Shown: positions 58,401 through 62,106 of the stretch, piece after piece
How positions within the stretch are numbered: the stretch's first letter is position 1
Layout: each line of letters starts with the position of its first letter
Assembly: GCA_907163375.1 (NCBI GenBank)
Contig: CAJQUW010001831.1
Span: forward strand, 1 to 64,000
Reading direction: 5' to 3'
Origin: Prostheceraeus crozeri
Lineage: Eukaryota; Platyhelminthes; Polycladida; Euryleptidae
DNA: 64,000 bases
The notes under the pieces: generated by a model
Seen by the model: the letters and a program-made list of their open reading frames with translations, nothing else
The model's database searches: none
What the model was told of the DNA's origin: nothing
Translations under genes and position numbers: made by a program

Positions 58401-59021
58401 TCTACGACATGAAACCAGTGTAATCTATAGTTCAACCGGATTTCATTATACAAGATAAATTTAATCAAACGTTATAACCGATTTTAACCGGTTAAGATAA
58501 AGTGTAGCCGGTTAACCGATCCCAGCCGTCACCACAACGCAATATTAATTATGATAGTAAATGATAAGATATATAAGGAAATTAAGTATAAGAAGTTTTA
58601 ATTTCTTCGAGTTTGTTTGATGGCATCAAAATTTGTATGAGGTTGAAGCTCACTCAATTGTCACTCCCATATTACCTGTTTTTCATTGTAGGACTGAAAT
58701 TACTCGGTTTCAAGCCGAAGAGTTTCCTCAAGACCTACTATCAAGTTCGACCGAGTCAATTCATCTACCCAGACGAATCTAAAGTGGAAGGATCTACGAC
58801 ACTCTTCACTGCTTTGTTGCAGAAATGCTTGGAACGCAATGTGATTGCTATGTGTCTGTACGTACCAAGGGAAACATCGGCGCCTGCCATGGTAGCTCTC
58901 TTGCCACAGGCGGAGAGCAAAGACGATCAGGGCGTGCAAGAGAAACCTCCTGGGTTCCATGTCGTCTTCTTGCCCTATTCTGATGATCTACGAACGATAA
59001 CTTTGCCCAAATTGGAGACAG
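4424..59021 (+). CDS. XRCC6: Ku70 (XRCC6), spliced gene, exons 1-9 of an incomplete gene
   Basis: This is the Ku70 subunit of the Ku70/Ku80 ring that binds broken DNA ends in the nucleus and recruits the end-joining machinery. Nine exons (4424-4489, 7138-7320, 9345-9389, 9456-9604, 12131-12209, 13559-13669, 16022-16200, 27089-27282, 58692-59021) join in one frame to about 445 residues. They align in order with vertebrate Ku70 as I remember it: acidic N-terminus (1-22), vWA-like domain (about 27-215), then the Ku core with KKRALS, VGVYNLVR, GFKP and PPGFHVVFLP. About 150 C-terminal residues (rest of the core, helical arm, SAP domain) are not in the window. Every junction keeps frame and all acceptors are AG. 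Donors are GT except intron 4, which looks like GC. Introns 7 (10.9 kb) and 8 (31.4 kb) are swollen by repeats. I see no disabling change in the exons. Confidence 0.95.
4980..5532. repeat. Compound inverted-repeat cluster in Ku70 intron 1
   Basis: Two different inverted-repeat pairs interlock. Segment A (about 4980-5115, containing ATAGCTGCCATTTCATCC) recurs inverted at about 5290-5430. Segment B (about 5147-5255, containing GACGGGCATTCATTAAATAT) recurs inverted at about 5438-5532. The order is A, B, A', B' rather than a simple palindrome. Arms are similar but diverged. It ends where the decayed Tc1-like frame begins and may be remains of its termini or a separate foldback element. Confidence 0.6.
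5525..6490 (+). pseudogene. Decayed Tc1/mariner-like transposase
   Basis: Pieces appear in order on the + strand. An N-terminal helix-turn-helix-like segment LRTDRMIIRL lies at about 5610-5643. At about 6080-6200 come SGRTELHI and DDNATCHR, like the second catalytic Asp region DDNARPHR. At 6280-6490 come SPDLSPTENV and LIESMPTQIRQM, like SPDLNPIE and the C-terminal SMPRR region. The middle is unreadable, there are frame changes and several stops, and a SINE piece sits at 5957-6068. This is a dead copy within intron 1. Confidence 0.65.
5957..6068 (-). mobile_element. SINE family A, internally deleted copy
   Basis: Reverse-orientation copy of the family seen at 27364-27562. It shares the tail (acggattttacgtcac), the GGGGCCTTGGACGGTGCTGA block and the extreme head (ggacacc), but about 75 bp of the tRNA-like head is missing. 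It interrupts the decayed Tc1-like transposase. Confidence 0.7.
6896..7031 (-). mobile_element. SINE family A, diverged copy
   Basis: Matches the family core (ctttgacggtgctgac, gacttccgatgacacttt) and the box-B-like part (gggttcgacc), with many changes. It lies about 110 bp before Ku70 exon 2. Confidence 0.55.
7138..7320 (+). CDS. XRCC6: Ku70 coding exon 2
   Basis: Residues 23-83, the first strand and helix of the vWA-like domain. RDAVIFLIDCNSSM corresponds to human RDSLIFLVDASKAM, and KIISSDKD to human KIISSDRD. The metal-site motif is incomplete, which is usual for Ku70. Acceptor ttttcag ends 7137, donor gtaagt starts 7321, phase 0 at both ends. Confidence 0.95.
7975..9030. mobile_element. 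hAT-like non-autonomous DNA transposon, 1,056 bp
   Basis: The left end starts CAGTGGCGTCGCGTGCTCC and the right end finishes GAGAAGACGCCACTG, so the outermost CAGTGGCGTC is an inverted repeat and similarity continues inward (AGGCCTTCG on both sides). Both ends are flanked by the identical 8-bp duplication GTATTAAT (7967-7974 and 9031-9038). CAGTG termini with 8-bp duplications are hallmarks of hAT elements. No hAT transposase motif is visible inside. The longest internal frame (8302-8820, 172 codons) is unrecognised. It lies in Ku70 intron 2. Confidence 0.85.
9345..9389 (+). CDS. XRCC6: Ku70 coding exon 3 (45 bp)
   Basis: Residues 84-98, KLSTSAEMKNIHILQ, matching the human stretch that ends KNIYVLQ. 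Acceptor attttcag, donor gtaaat, phase 0. It is separated from exon 4 by a 66-bp intron (9390-9455), far shorter than every other intron here. Confidence 0.9.
9456..9604 (+). CDS. XRCC6: Ku70 coding exon 4, GC donor
   Basis: Residues 99-147 plus two bases of 148. It reads LDQPDAPRILQLERI, then YSLADALWTCLDMFS, matching human LDNPGAKRILELDQF and YSLSEVLWVCANLFS. No good GT donor follows. AAG at 9602-9604 is followed by gcgagt, a close match to the GC-AG donor consensus, and its use gives exactly the residue spacing of human Ku70 between FS and KRI. A GT at 9620 would also keep frame but adds four residues and is a poor donor. Confidence 0.85.
9680..9805 (+). mobile_element. SINE family B, partial copy
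   Basis: Shares with 35500-35700 the box-B-like GTTCGAGTGTGTCCGCCTT, then GGGAGGT, CACCGCTCTCACTAAAGG and a similar tail. The head is truncated or diverged. It is in Ku70 intron 4, just after the GC donor. Confidence 0.6.
9806..12130 (+). other. Ku70 intron 4, mostly unassigned
   Basis: AT-rich intron with no gene recognised. A 127-codon frame at 11343-11726 has no recognisable motif. The G-rich stretch at 10331-10373 is listed separately. Confidence 0.4.
10331..10373 (+). other. G-rich tract, possible G-quadruplex
   Basis: Five GGG runs lie at 10331, 10337, 10349, 10360 and 10371, separated by 3, 9, 8 and 8 bases, in a degenerate TTCGGG-like repeat. This fits a loose four-run G-quadruplex pattern with long loops and stands out in AT-rich sequence. 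Confidence 0.4.
12131..12209 (+). CDS. XRCC6: Ku70 coding exon 5, tandem acceptor
   Basis: Residues 148-174. KRIFLFTNEDNPH is almost identical to the Ku70 signature KRIMLFTNEDNPH. The acceptor is tttgcagcag, a NAGNAG pair: splicing after the first AG gives FSRSSHK, after the second FSRSHK. The first keeps the human spacing. Donor gtaagt at 12210, phase 0. Confidence 0.93.
12857..13350. mobile_element. Possible decayed hAT-like MITE ends
   Basis: CAGTCGCGTAGCCGGGATTT at 12857 resembles common hAT termini (CAGTGGCGTAGC). At about 13309 a related GGGATTTC-like block with GGGGGGCGGACATG recurs in the same orientation. No convincing paired inverted end or target duplication was found. Confidence 0.3.
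13559..13669 (+). CDS. XRCC6: Ku70 coding exon 6
   Basis: Residues 175-211, RQAIMKMNDLRQ to SLEPFYK, matching the human segment from KAGDLRDTG to ISLFYR at the end of the vWA-like domain. Acceptor acttcag, donor gtgagt, phase 0. A repeat element begins only 57 bp after the exon. Confidence 0.93.
13727..14821. mobile_element. Repeat element with 44-bp flanking direct repeats and internal inverted arms
   Basis: A 44-bp sequence (containing AGTGGGTTTGGTCTCCTCTC) is identical at 13727-13770 and 14778-14821. Immediately inside, about 85 bp at 13770-13855 recurs inverted at 14248-14332 with few differences. From about 14332 to 14760 the DNA consists of degenerate units of the type TCTGAAATATAAATGA. 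No protein motif was seen. Terminal direct repeats with internal minisatellite-like units recall Helitron-related elements, but the family is unproven. Confidence 0.6.
14941..15012 (+). repeat. tRNA-like sequence (pseudogene or SINE head)
   Basis: GCTGAGTTGGTAAGAC resembles box A. GTGGGTTCAAGTCCTAC is a fully paired T-arm with a box-B core. The loop CTAGAAA would present AGA, a serine-type anticodon. The anticodon stem and acceptor stem pair poorly and the variable arm is missing, so a functional tRNA is unlikely. It is in Ku70 intron 6. Confidence 0.5.
15013..16021 (+). other. Rest of Ku70 intron 6
   Basis: AT-rich. I see no gene or recognisable element here. Confidence 0.4.
16022..16200 (+). 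CDS. XRCC6: Ku70 coding exon 7
   Basis: Residues 212-270 plus two bases of 271. LLSRVRAKDHKKRALS matches human LLRKVRAKETRKRALS, and VGVYNLVR matches VGIYNLVQ at the vWA-to-core junction. Acceptor atttcag, donor gtgagt at 16201, phase 2. The 40-bp minisatellite starts about 440 bp downstream. Confidence 0.95.
16640..26615. repeat. Large minisatellite, 40/41-bp unit, about 245 copies
   Basis: An uninterrupted array of units built on gtgagccagtgagcac, then gtccaagcctccatgtgaga, then agcg. Units are 40 bp with CACGTCC or 41 bp with CACCGTCC or CATCGTCC, and a rarer CACCGACGAGG form. Point variants (AAGTGG/AAGCGG, CATCC/CTCC, TTCC) recur in blocks. It fills most of Ku70 intron 7, from about 440 bp after exon 7 to about 470 bp before exon 8. 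Because the unit has no stops on the minus strand, all three minus frames stay open for long distances, giving a 40-residue repeat peptide. This is a by-product of composition, since 40/41-bp switches mix the frames. Confidence 0.97.
20600..25990. repeat. Higher-order tandem duplication inside the minisatellite
   Basis: About 20600-23285 and 23228-25992 carry the same series of variant units, offset by 2,628 bp. Markers such as the unit with GATCACCGTCTAAGCCTCT recur at 22528 and 25156. After about 25200 the offset becomes 2,709 because the second copy has two extra units (81 bp). Few single-base differences separate the copies, so the duplication is recent. A shorter similar block links 18700-18960 with 20356-20616 (offset 1,656). 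Confidence 0.85.
27089..27282 (+). CDS. XRCC6: Ku70 coding exon 8
   Basis: Residues 271-335 plus one base of 336. It contains KLDKRTNEELRR (human KLYRETNEPVK) and LKKSLEIGSRKIYFENDE (human TKRSQIYGSRQIILEKEE), part of the Ku beta-barrel. Acceptor aattgcag, with the first T completing AAT from exon 7. Donor gtaata at 27283, phase 1. It lies about 470 bp after the end of the large minisatellite. Confidence 0.92.
27364..27562 (+). mobile_element. SINE family A, reference copy, tRNA-derived
   Basis: About 199 bp. The head has a box-A-like TGGCACAGTGGTTGCG and a box-B-like GGTCGAACCC, the pattern of an internal RNA polymerase III promoter. The body reads GACTTAAGTCAGCACCGTCC and AAGGCCCC, and the tail is agtgacgtaaaaatccg. 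It is flanked by a perfect 7-bp duplication TAAGACA (27357-27363 and 27563-27569). Only 81 bp lie between it and the end of Ku70 exon 8. Confidence 0.85.
28480..28620 (+). repeat. Short minisatellite, 31-bp unit, about 4 copies
   Basis: Units of the form CGATGGCACCAATCAATTAA plus TTGCAATTATT repeat about four times with single-base variation. Confidence 0.8.
28625..31190 (+). other. Intron 8 spacer
   Basis: AT-rich sequence with only short unsupported reading frames. I see nothing recognisable. Confidence 0.4.
31191..31388 (-). mobile_element. SINE family A, full-length copy
   Basis: Closely matches the copy at 27364-27562 in reverse, including box A, box B, core and tail. Its head end is two bases from the long hairpin at 31391-31539. 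Confidence 0.85.
31391..31539. repeat. Near-perfect long hairpin, 67-bp arms
   Basis: Arms 31391-31457 and 31473-31539 are inverted copies with about four mismatches and a 15-bp loop. The arm centre contains GGCTTTCGGATGCTGCTTCC. A transcript of either strand would fold into one long stem. No terminal signature of a known transposon was seen. Confidence 0.9.
31937..32112 (-). mobile_element. SINE family A, diverged copy
   Basis: Recognisable blocks in family order: gctgacgggtgctgac, cctgccgacctacaat, a box-B-like gggggctcgac and ccaaaccactgtgcaacc. It is considerably mutated and has an expanded T tract. Confidence 0.6.
32623..32799. mobile_element. pogo/Tigger-like MITE, 177 bp
   Basis: The left end CAGTGGAACCTCCTATTGCG and the inverted right end CAGAAGAACATCCATACTAC share a terminal pattern, each leading into GGACA blocks. 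TA flanks both sides (32621-32622, 32800-32801). CAGTGGAACCTC-type termini with TA duplications are known from pogo/Tigger elements. Internal GCGGACACCTC repeats are partly palindromic. It has no coding capacity. Confidence 0.75.
32802..34329 (+). other. Intron 8 spacer with a diverged palindrome
   Basis: No gene is recognised. About 33870-33953 and 34024-34108 form an imperfect inverted repeat sharing TTATTGGCCTCA and AAAAACG-AGTCT blocks around a 70-bp centre, possibly an old MITE. Confidence 0.4.
34330..35030 (+). mobile_element. LINE fragment, CR1/L2-like reverse transcriptase C-terminus and 3' tail
   Basis: One frame reads LGVQFDPVLSF, then THITKTVASCFAMLRRIRP. After a frame change comes LQAALNAAARLIYGC, then LRELKWLPIHARIQQRI, APDYLLSEL and APRVWNCLPVDI, ending at a stop near 34951. 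This order (LGV-D, N-AARL, LHWLPV-RI, AP-YL, APRLWN-LP) is typical of the post-palm region of CR1/L2-type LINEs. The 3' end carries GAATGAATGAATGA at 35011. It is strongly 5' truncated, with one in-frame stop and one frameshift visible. Confidence 0.85.
35500..35700 (+). mobile_element. SINE family B, tRNA-derived copy
   Basis: The box-A-like TGGCTCAGTTGGTAAGG and box-B-like GGTTCGAGTCTGTCC lie 50 bp apart. They are followed by CGCCTCGGGAGGTGCCACCG, CTCTCACTAAAGG and a body shared with 9680-9805. It is a second tRNA-derived family, distinct from family A. Confidence 0.75.
35725..38060 (-). mobile_element. Penelope-like retroelement A, decayed but long
   Basis: On the minus strand, domains follow the Penelope-like order. 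First comes an N-terminal part (37937 to 37548). RT blocks follow with IPSDKSKNIIVTDKDD and FHVSVKDHKNK plus PLRPIATA (37511-37188), LYPSIPI, CPKGAHFSPPFAFIYMN (about 36870) and the catalytic-type HIDDIIMG (about 36760). Last is a GIY-YIG-like end with PKYNCKSRHLVY and SALSEYHLNFH (36250-35879). Several breaks are visible, so it looks dead. Its 3' end holds a GACGAAACGCGT block shared with element B. Confidence 0.8.
35785..35820 (-). ncRNA. Hammerhead-ribozyme-like terminal motif of Penelope-like element A
   Basis: The minus strand reads CTTGATACAGTCTTAGGAC, then GAAACGCGTAGGA. GTC-loop-GAC followed by GAAAC and GCG is the stem II, GAAA and stem III arrangement of hammerhead ribozymes, which are known in Penelope-like elements. 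The CUGAUGA box is not intact, so activity is doubtful. Confidence 0.35.
38061..40147 (+). other. Intron 8 spacer
   Basis: No gene is recognised. The first ~220 bp may belong to the 5' end of Penelope-like element A. The rest is AT-rich without recognisable features. Confidence 0.35.
40148..40470 (-). mobile_element. LINE ORF1-like fragment
   Basis: The minus strand encodes a coiled-coil-like stretch, then ERHERSLRRRNIIFHDVEEN followed by PDSQLN. This resembles the coiled coil to RNA-binding transition (RRNNLVFHGIPE-type) of LINE ORF1 proteins. In another frame RPVHVKLRPVRVV follows, also typical. At least one frame change is present. Confidence 0.5.
40471..42504 (+). other. Intron 8 spacer
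   Basis: Overlapping reading frames on both strands at 41110-41660 (133 and 127 codons) show no recognisable motif. Nothing else was identified. Confidence 0.35.
42505..42930 (-). mobile_element. LINE reverse-transcriptase C-terminal fragment
   Basis: The minus strand reads VSHFCYLGDMLDSQGGVERA, then VRARVANAWSKWRELASLL, VYESCMRSVLVYG and RARLRWFGHVKRAEGN. These are the familiar FCYLGD, AW-KWREL, YE-CVRSV-LYG and RLRWFGH blocks of a non-LTR retrotransposon after the RT palm. A stop follows VLVYG, and a segment between ETWSLTQKLFEVL and RARLRW is deleted. The clade was not determined. Confidence 0.8.
43080..43560 (+). mobile_element. Possible retroelement untranslated region with (CAA)n tail
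   Basis: A GC-richer block in AT-rich surroundings contains CGTGTCGTAAGAGTCGACTG and ends GAGGAAAACAACAACAACAA. A simple-repeat tail after GC-rich sequence suggests a LINE or SINE 3' end. No coding motif is seen. Confidence 0.3.
43767..43822 (+). repeat. ATTT-rich microsatellite
   Basis: Imperfect TTTA/ATTT tetranucleotide run. Confidence 0.8.
43823..44855 (+). other. Intron 8 spacer
   Basis: No gene is recognised. A 133-codon frame at 44178-44579 has no motif I know. Confidence 0.35.
44858..49251. repeat. Second minisatellite, 23-bp unit, about 190 copies
   Basis: The unit is GTGAAAAAACATGCATTGCA plus GCA, varying in the A-run (5 to 7), GAAG for GAAA, and GCTGCAG for GCAGCAG. Shortened 14-bp units lacking GCATTGCAG recur at about 45889, 46176, 46283, 47471, 47579, 48169, 48346, 48451, 48970 and 49080. 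Blocks around them repeat at 1,295 bp (46151 to 47446) and then 873 bp (to 48319), showing higher-order duplication. Minus frames stay open as Cys/Phe-rich repeats, which is compositional. Confidence 0.97.
49645..49657 (+). promoter_or_regulatory. Perfect DR1 nuclear-receptor-type site
   Basis: AGGTCAAAGGTCA is two AGGTCA half-sites spaced by one base, the site type bound by RXR/HNF4-class receptors. A near match AAGTCAAAGGTCA lies at 49476-49488. Deep intronic location gives no evidence of function, and chance occurrence is possible. Confidence 0.25.
50088..50620. mobile_element. MITE candidate with perfect 24-bp inverted repeats
   Basis: GCCTGACAGCAAGTTTGCAA plus GTTT at 50088-50111 recurs exactly inverted at 50597-50620. 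The 485-bp interior has no coding signal. No clean target duplication was found, so the family is open. Confidence 0.55.
51306..52097 (+). pseudogene. Tc1/mariner-like transposase, 3'-truncated
   Basis: 263 codons from MAHDQFTRGMAIGM to a stop. The N-terminus has paired helix-turn-helix segments and the linker GRPRKS (residues 56-61). The catalytic domain shows WTDESRF (first Asp, about residue 149), VMLWGG and VFQDDNARPHRSS (second Asp, about 239). The frame then runs into unrelated sequence (ATFSLPLSLFPEPS) made of near-duplicated CACTTTTTCCT blocks, so the SPDLNPIE-type region with the third catalytic acid is missing. Usual length is about 340 residues. No terminal inverted repeats were found. 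The transposase should be inactive although its frame is otherwise intact, suggesting a fairly recent truncation. Confidence 0.92.
52104..52599 (+). other. Spacer after the Tc1-like copy
   Basis: Two overlapping opposite-strand frames near 52266-52541 show no motif. Nothing was recognised. Confidence 0.35.
52600..53170 (-). mobile_element. Penelope-like element C, reverse-transcriptase core fragment
   Basis: The minus strand, in several frames, reads KVMVSWDFVSLF (RT motif A type), then GNFYKHIDGVMMRSALGPVL and ANILLASYESKL, then VHIRNVDDIFM (motif C type). FY-QIDGVAMGSPLGPVLAN with a YVDDIF motif is characteristic of Penelope-like RTs. It is decayed with several breaks. The wording differs clearly from element A, so it belongs to another lineage. 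Confidence 0.65.
53635..54550 (-). mobile_element. Penelope-like element B, 5'-truncated, GIY-YIG endonuclease end
   Basis: A minus-strand frame of 194 codons (54363-53779) encodes the C-terminal endonuclease: CQCDICKQIGPKYNC, LVYEF, KYIGQSSRPFRSRYNEHE, SALSDHHLKHH and ESRWIASKMPNL. This is a GIY-YIG domain preceded by Cys pairs. Upstream (to about 54550) lies QIQYKWYSKPNHSGICLRKD, the RT-thumb region, after which similarity stops, so the copy is 5' truncated as often happens in target-primed insertion. Its 3' part shares TCTCTCCCTT and the GACGAAACGCGT block with element A. Confidence 0.88.
53683..53720 (-). ncRNA. Hammerhead-ribozyme-like terminal motif of Penelope-like element B
   Basis: The minus strand reads CTTGAGACAGTCTTTAAGAC, then GAAACGCGTCGGGT. 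A GTCTT/AAGAC stem followed by GAAAC-GCG matches the 3' half of a hammerhead. ACCCGC about 50 bases upstream could pair with the GCG-TC-GGGT part. The CUGAUGA core is altered as in element A. Confidence 0.35.
54551..56512 (+). other. Intron 8 spacer
   Basis: AT-rich, without recognised genes or elements. Confidence 0.35.
56521..58530. mobile_element. hAT-like DNA transposon, about 2.0 kb, non-coding
   Basis: The left end CAGGGCTGAGACTGGTTAA and the inverted right end GACGGCTGGGATCGGTTAA match over most of 19 bp, followed on both sides by AACCGGTTAACCGG-type motifs. The flanks CCCACAAT (56513-56520) and ACCACAAC (58531-58538) agree at 6 of 8 bases, as expected for an aged 8-bp hAT target duplication. 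No transposase is visible. It ends about 160 bp before Ku70 exon 9. Confidence 0.7.
58075..58188 (-). mobile_element. Nested hAT-type terminus
   Basis: Read on the minus strand this begins CAGTGATTCTTAACCGGGGG, a typical hAT end, and continues into GAGGAGGAATT-like repeats. The opposite end was not found, so it may be a solo or broken copy inside the 2-kb element. Confidence 0.4.
58692..59021 (+). CDS. XRCC6: Ku70 coding exon 9 (last in window)
   Basis: Residues 336-445. It reads GLKLLGFKPKSFLKTYY and then RPSQFIYPDES, STLFTALLQKCLER and PPGFHVVFLPYSDD. These match human GFKP, RPSLFVYPEES, STLFSALLIKCLEK and PPGFQLVFLPFADD in the Ku core. Acceptor cattgtag ends 58691, donor gtaaat starts 59022, phase 1. 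The next exon (human ATPEQVGKMK) was not found before 64000. Confidence 0.96.
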
Positions 59022-60348
59022 GTAAATCCTATTTTATCTCTTCTTTGTAATGGAGGATTAATCCATCGAATTCCTATCTTTTCGTCCGAAAATGATCTTT
59101 ACAGGAATTTGCTCAGTTGATAGTTAGGCATGGCGCCAAATGCTTTCCGAATTCAGCCTCTCTTTGTCTCGCATAGAACGTCAGAAACTTGTAAAGGAAT
59201 TTCTTACACGGCATTAATATGACGTGCTCGGCGTATCTTCTTTCTTCCATATCTTGCTCGGAATTTCAGTCTTTCAATGCATCTTGCTAAGTGCTGTTCA
59301 TATATTAGCGCAGACGCGGAATCATGCGCTATTCGGAGGAAATATGTAGGCCTATTCATACCATTTTTGGAGAAACATGCAGGTAAGAAGAGAGATTTGT
59401 GTTCGGCAAATGGAAGACAGTAATCTTGACATTTTATTGAATTATTGATGGAATATTGGAGGTAGAAGACGCCATTTTCACATTGAGAATGGACAATGCA
59501 TGCCTTTTGTCTTACAAGAGAAGCCGTTATTTATGATATAGTGAAGACTTGATCTGCAATAATACAGAGGCGGTATCATTGAATTATTTATCATGAAGAG
59601 TCGCATCACGCATTCGTGAGCTAATATGAAGACATTGAGACAGGAGGCTTCTGTTTTTCCAAATTCTGTTGTTCTCTTTCTTTGGAAAACATTCGTGAAG
59701 ATGAGGAATTTGAGTAATTCTGTCGCTTTGTGTCAGTAAAAATGCGTTTGTTGTGTAGTATTTAGCATCCTACACATCATTGTGGCTTGCCATTACTATT
59801 ATCCCACAAAGAAGAACGAGCACAGCAAAATTCGCAGAATATCTGGTAAGGCTGGATTTAATTTCCCAAAATATTTTGCTATGGTGGCAGGATAATTTTG
59901 ACTGGAAGCCACCGAATTTTCAGCTTTCATTGACCAGTATAGATTCAGTGACAGTGTAGTGTCGTATAGTGTCATGAGAGTATTGACACTATAGATTATC
60001 ATGTGAACTGAGCGACAGACTTATTAAAATTTTAGTTTCATCCTTGTTCTACATCATGCAAGGTGTGACTAAAAATTATTGAGACTGGAAATGTTTTACT
60101 TGAAAGTCGTTGAAATTCCGCTGTCTTTTATGCGATTCTTATCAATAAGTGTATGAACTAATATCAGTGAAAAAATTGTGAGCCGAAACCTCAATTCAAA
60201 CTTTCAGGAGCATTTTTAGTTAAATCAAGTTTTGCAAGCGCAACGAGGTGAAAAAACGTTATAAAAAGAACGCATCTTTACTTCACTAAAACACATTAAA
60301 ACACAAAATTCTGAGGAAGGCACTCTTTGTAACATTCATAAAAAATCA
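59022..60348 (+). other. Ku70 intron after exon 9
   Basis: No exon matching the next Ku70 segment and no recognised element. Confidence 0.4.
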
Positions 60349-60530
60349 CTAAACGACGTAATCTCTACAACTCTGAATCACTCTCTCACAGTGCTCCAGA
60401 AGCCTCTCCACCTGAGTCAGAAAGTCGTCCTCAGGAATGGAGCGCGACACTCTCAGAGAAGTGGCCACAACCTCGTCGGCATCTTGGAAAGTGATCTTCT
60501 TCATTTCTCTTTTTAAGCGATAAGCCGGTG
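60349..60530 (-). CDS. Unrecognised minus-strand coding-like segment
   Basis: About 55 codons, from MKKITFQDADEVVATSLRVS through VERLLEHCERVIQSCRDYVV to a stop. It is GC-richer than its surroundings and rich in Glu, Arg and Val with no simple repeats, so it looks once-coding. I do not recognise it. It abuts a LINE scrap in another frame, so it may be an exon of an unrelated gene, a processed fragment or part of a repeat. Confidence 0.25.
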
Positions 60531-60700
60531 CTGGACACATTTCCGAACTGGGAACCAATGAAGCTGCTTGAGGACTGGCGTGATGTGATCTCGTCGCCGA
60601 GATCCAGTGCTCATGCGGGCCGCTGCATCTGCACCGCTTGGAGACGGCGCAGATGAATATCCGAGATCATCACAGAAATAGCTAAAATATAGCAAAACGC
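60530..60700 (-). mobile_element. LINE scrap, reverse-transcriptase post-palm region
   Basis: GSRRRDHITPVLKQLHWFPV and then RKCVQHRLIA on the minus strand match the conserved RRDHITPLL--LHWLPV-RI-F block of CR1/L2-like LINEs. Only about 35 codons survive. Confidence 0.65.
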
Positions 60701-60710
60701 ATGTATTCAT

Positions 60711-61142
60711 TAAAAACATCGTAACATGAAAATTATCGTAAATGAAAACATCGTACTGGTCTTACAAAGGCATAGTCTCCTTCATGGCTCATGGCTCCTA
60801 GTAATCTGAAGCCTAGCGTCACTTCCAGCGGATATCTATTTAGGATTCTATGGATGGACATAAATTACTAGTAGATATCTTTTCCATTTGATACCGGATA
60901 TGTTGATTTTTATACCAAAATCTTGGATTCCATGTGGAAATTACTTGGGCAGTCCCTGACAATTATGAATTTTGAAAATTATGTTTTTTCAAGTGTAATA
61001 TTATCATACTCTATTTTTTATATTTTTCATTTACGATGTTTTTAATGCTACGATGTTTTCATATACGATATTATCTGTTTACGATGTTTTTTATGTTACG
61101 ATGTTTTTAAATTACGATATTATTATTACGATGTTTTCATAT
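60711..61142. repeat. Inverted array of TACGATGTTTT motifs
   Basis: At 60711-60760 AAAACATCGTA-type motifs occur three times. At 61027-61142 the complementary TACGATGTTTT/TACGATATTAT motif occurs about seven times. The two clusters face each other around a 270-bp centre, like a foldback or MITE with subterminal repeats. Confidence 0.6.
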
Positions 61143-61426
61143 AGAACCCAAAACGCATTGTATCAATGGCAAATTATCTTTCAGCCCTCATACACAACGC
61201 ATGCGAATGTCTTCCTAGGTCTTAATAGTTCGATTGCTCCTCATGAATGGCCTGTATTCGGAAGAGACGCTCTCAGCATCAGAGGAGGTAAAGATCGCTC
61301 TTCCAATGAATATCCCATAAAGTGTTCAGTGTTCTTTAGAAGAACATTTTCCAACTCGGTCTTTACATTCGCATGAAAATCATCACTGATATCATCAATC
61401 AGTTGTTTGTCTTGAGACGGATGACA

Positions 61427-61822
61427 CTAACGGTCTTGAAATTGCTTCAGACAACGAGGAATAGAGGCATAATTGGAGGAAGTTTCTACACTACCTCTTG
61501 CAATCTCGGTGTCCAATTTTGCGATTAGTTCCTTTAGGTTAACGATTGCCGCGCAATTAATCATCTTCCAAGTCAATTCTTTTAGGCCCTGATAATTGAT
61601 AAGGTAGTATTCCACTGTTTCTATGTGTGTGTGTCCCAACGGGTGATTATCGAAGAGGGCGCTTCTTCCAGTTTGCGACACCTTTTTGCTTGATATCAAG
61701 TCATTGACTTTTGGGTAGAGTCCAATCACCATATCAGCAACTCTATGTGGGTTGTGCCCCAAACAAATCACGTGTGTCATCTTCCGCATAAAAACTACCA
61801 TTGCTCCAACCGGTTTCAACAT
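61427..61822 (-). CDS. Unrecognised 131-codon reading frame
   Basis: The minus strand runs from MLKPVGAMVVFMRKMTHVIC to CLKQFQDR. It has balanced amino-acid use (HNPHRVADMVIGLYPKVNDL, NCAAIVNLKELIAKLDTEIA). Past its stop, another frame continues with HANVKTELENVLLKNTEH, suggesting an old coding sequence. No family is recognised. It sits in the Ku70 intron on the opposite strand and is probably a transposon or pseudogene remnant. Confidence 0.3.
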   Translation of the reverse strand: MLKPVGAMVVFMRKMTHVICLGHNPHRVADMVIGLYPKVNDLISSKKVSQTGRSALFDNHPLGHTHIETVEYYLINYQGLKELTWKMINCAAIVNLKELIAKLDTEIARGSVETSSNYASIPRCLKQFQDR

Positions 61823-62106
61823 GCCTCATCAGTAACATCAGCAATCAGTAGACACAAGTGGTTTGTAATAACTCATGCATTTTCAAGAAATCATCAATGC
61901 ATGTGTTTGAAAGCACTTATTTTCATTACATGCATTTTTGCGCAATTAAATCTGAAATAATTATGTACGCAACAAGTGCAAGGTATCCATTTTTACTGCA
62001 TTTTTCGAGATCAACATGTCTGTGCAGGAGACCGAAGGACGAGGGCATAGTATGTTGATCGAGAACAATGCAATTAAGATAGATATCTTCGCACGAATCG
62101 CATAAG

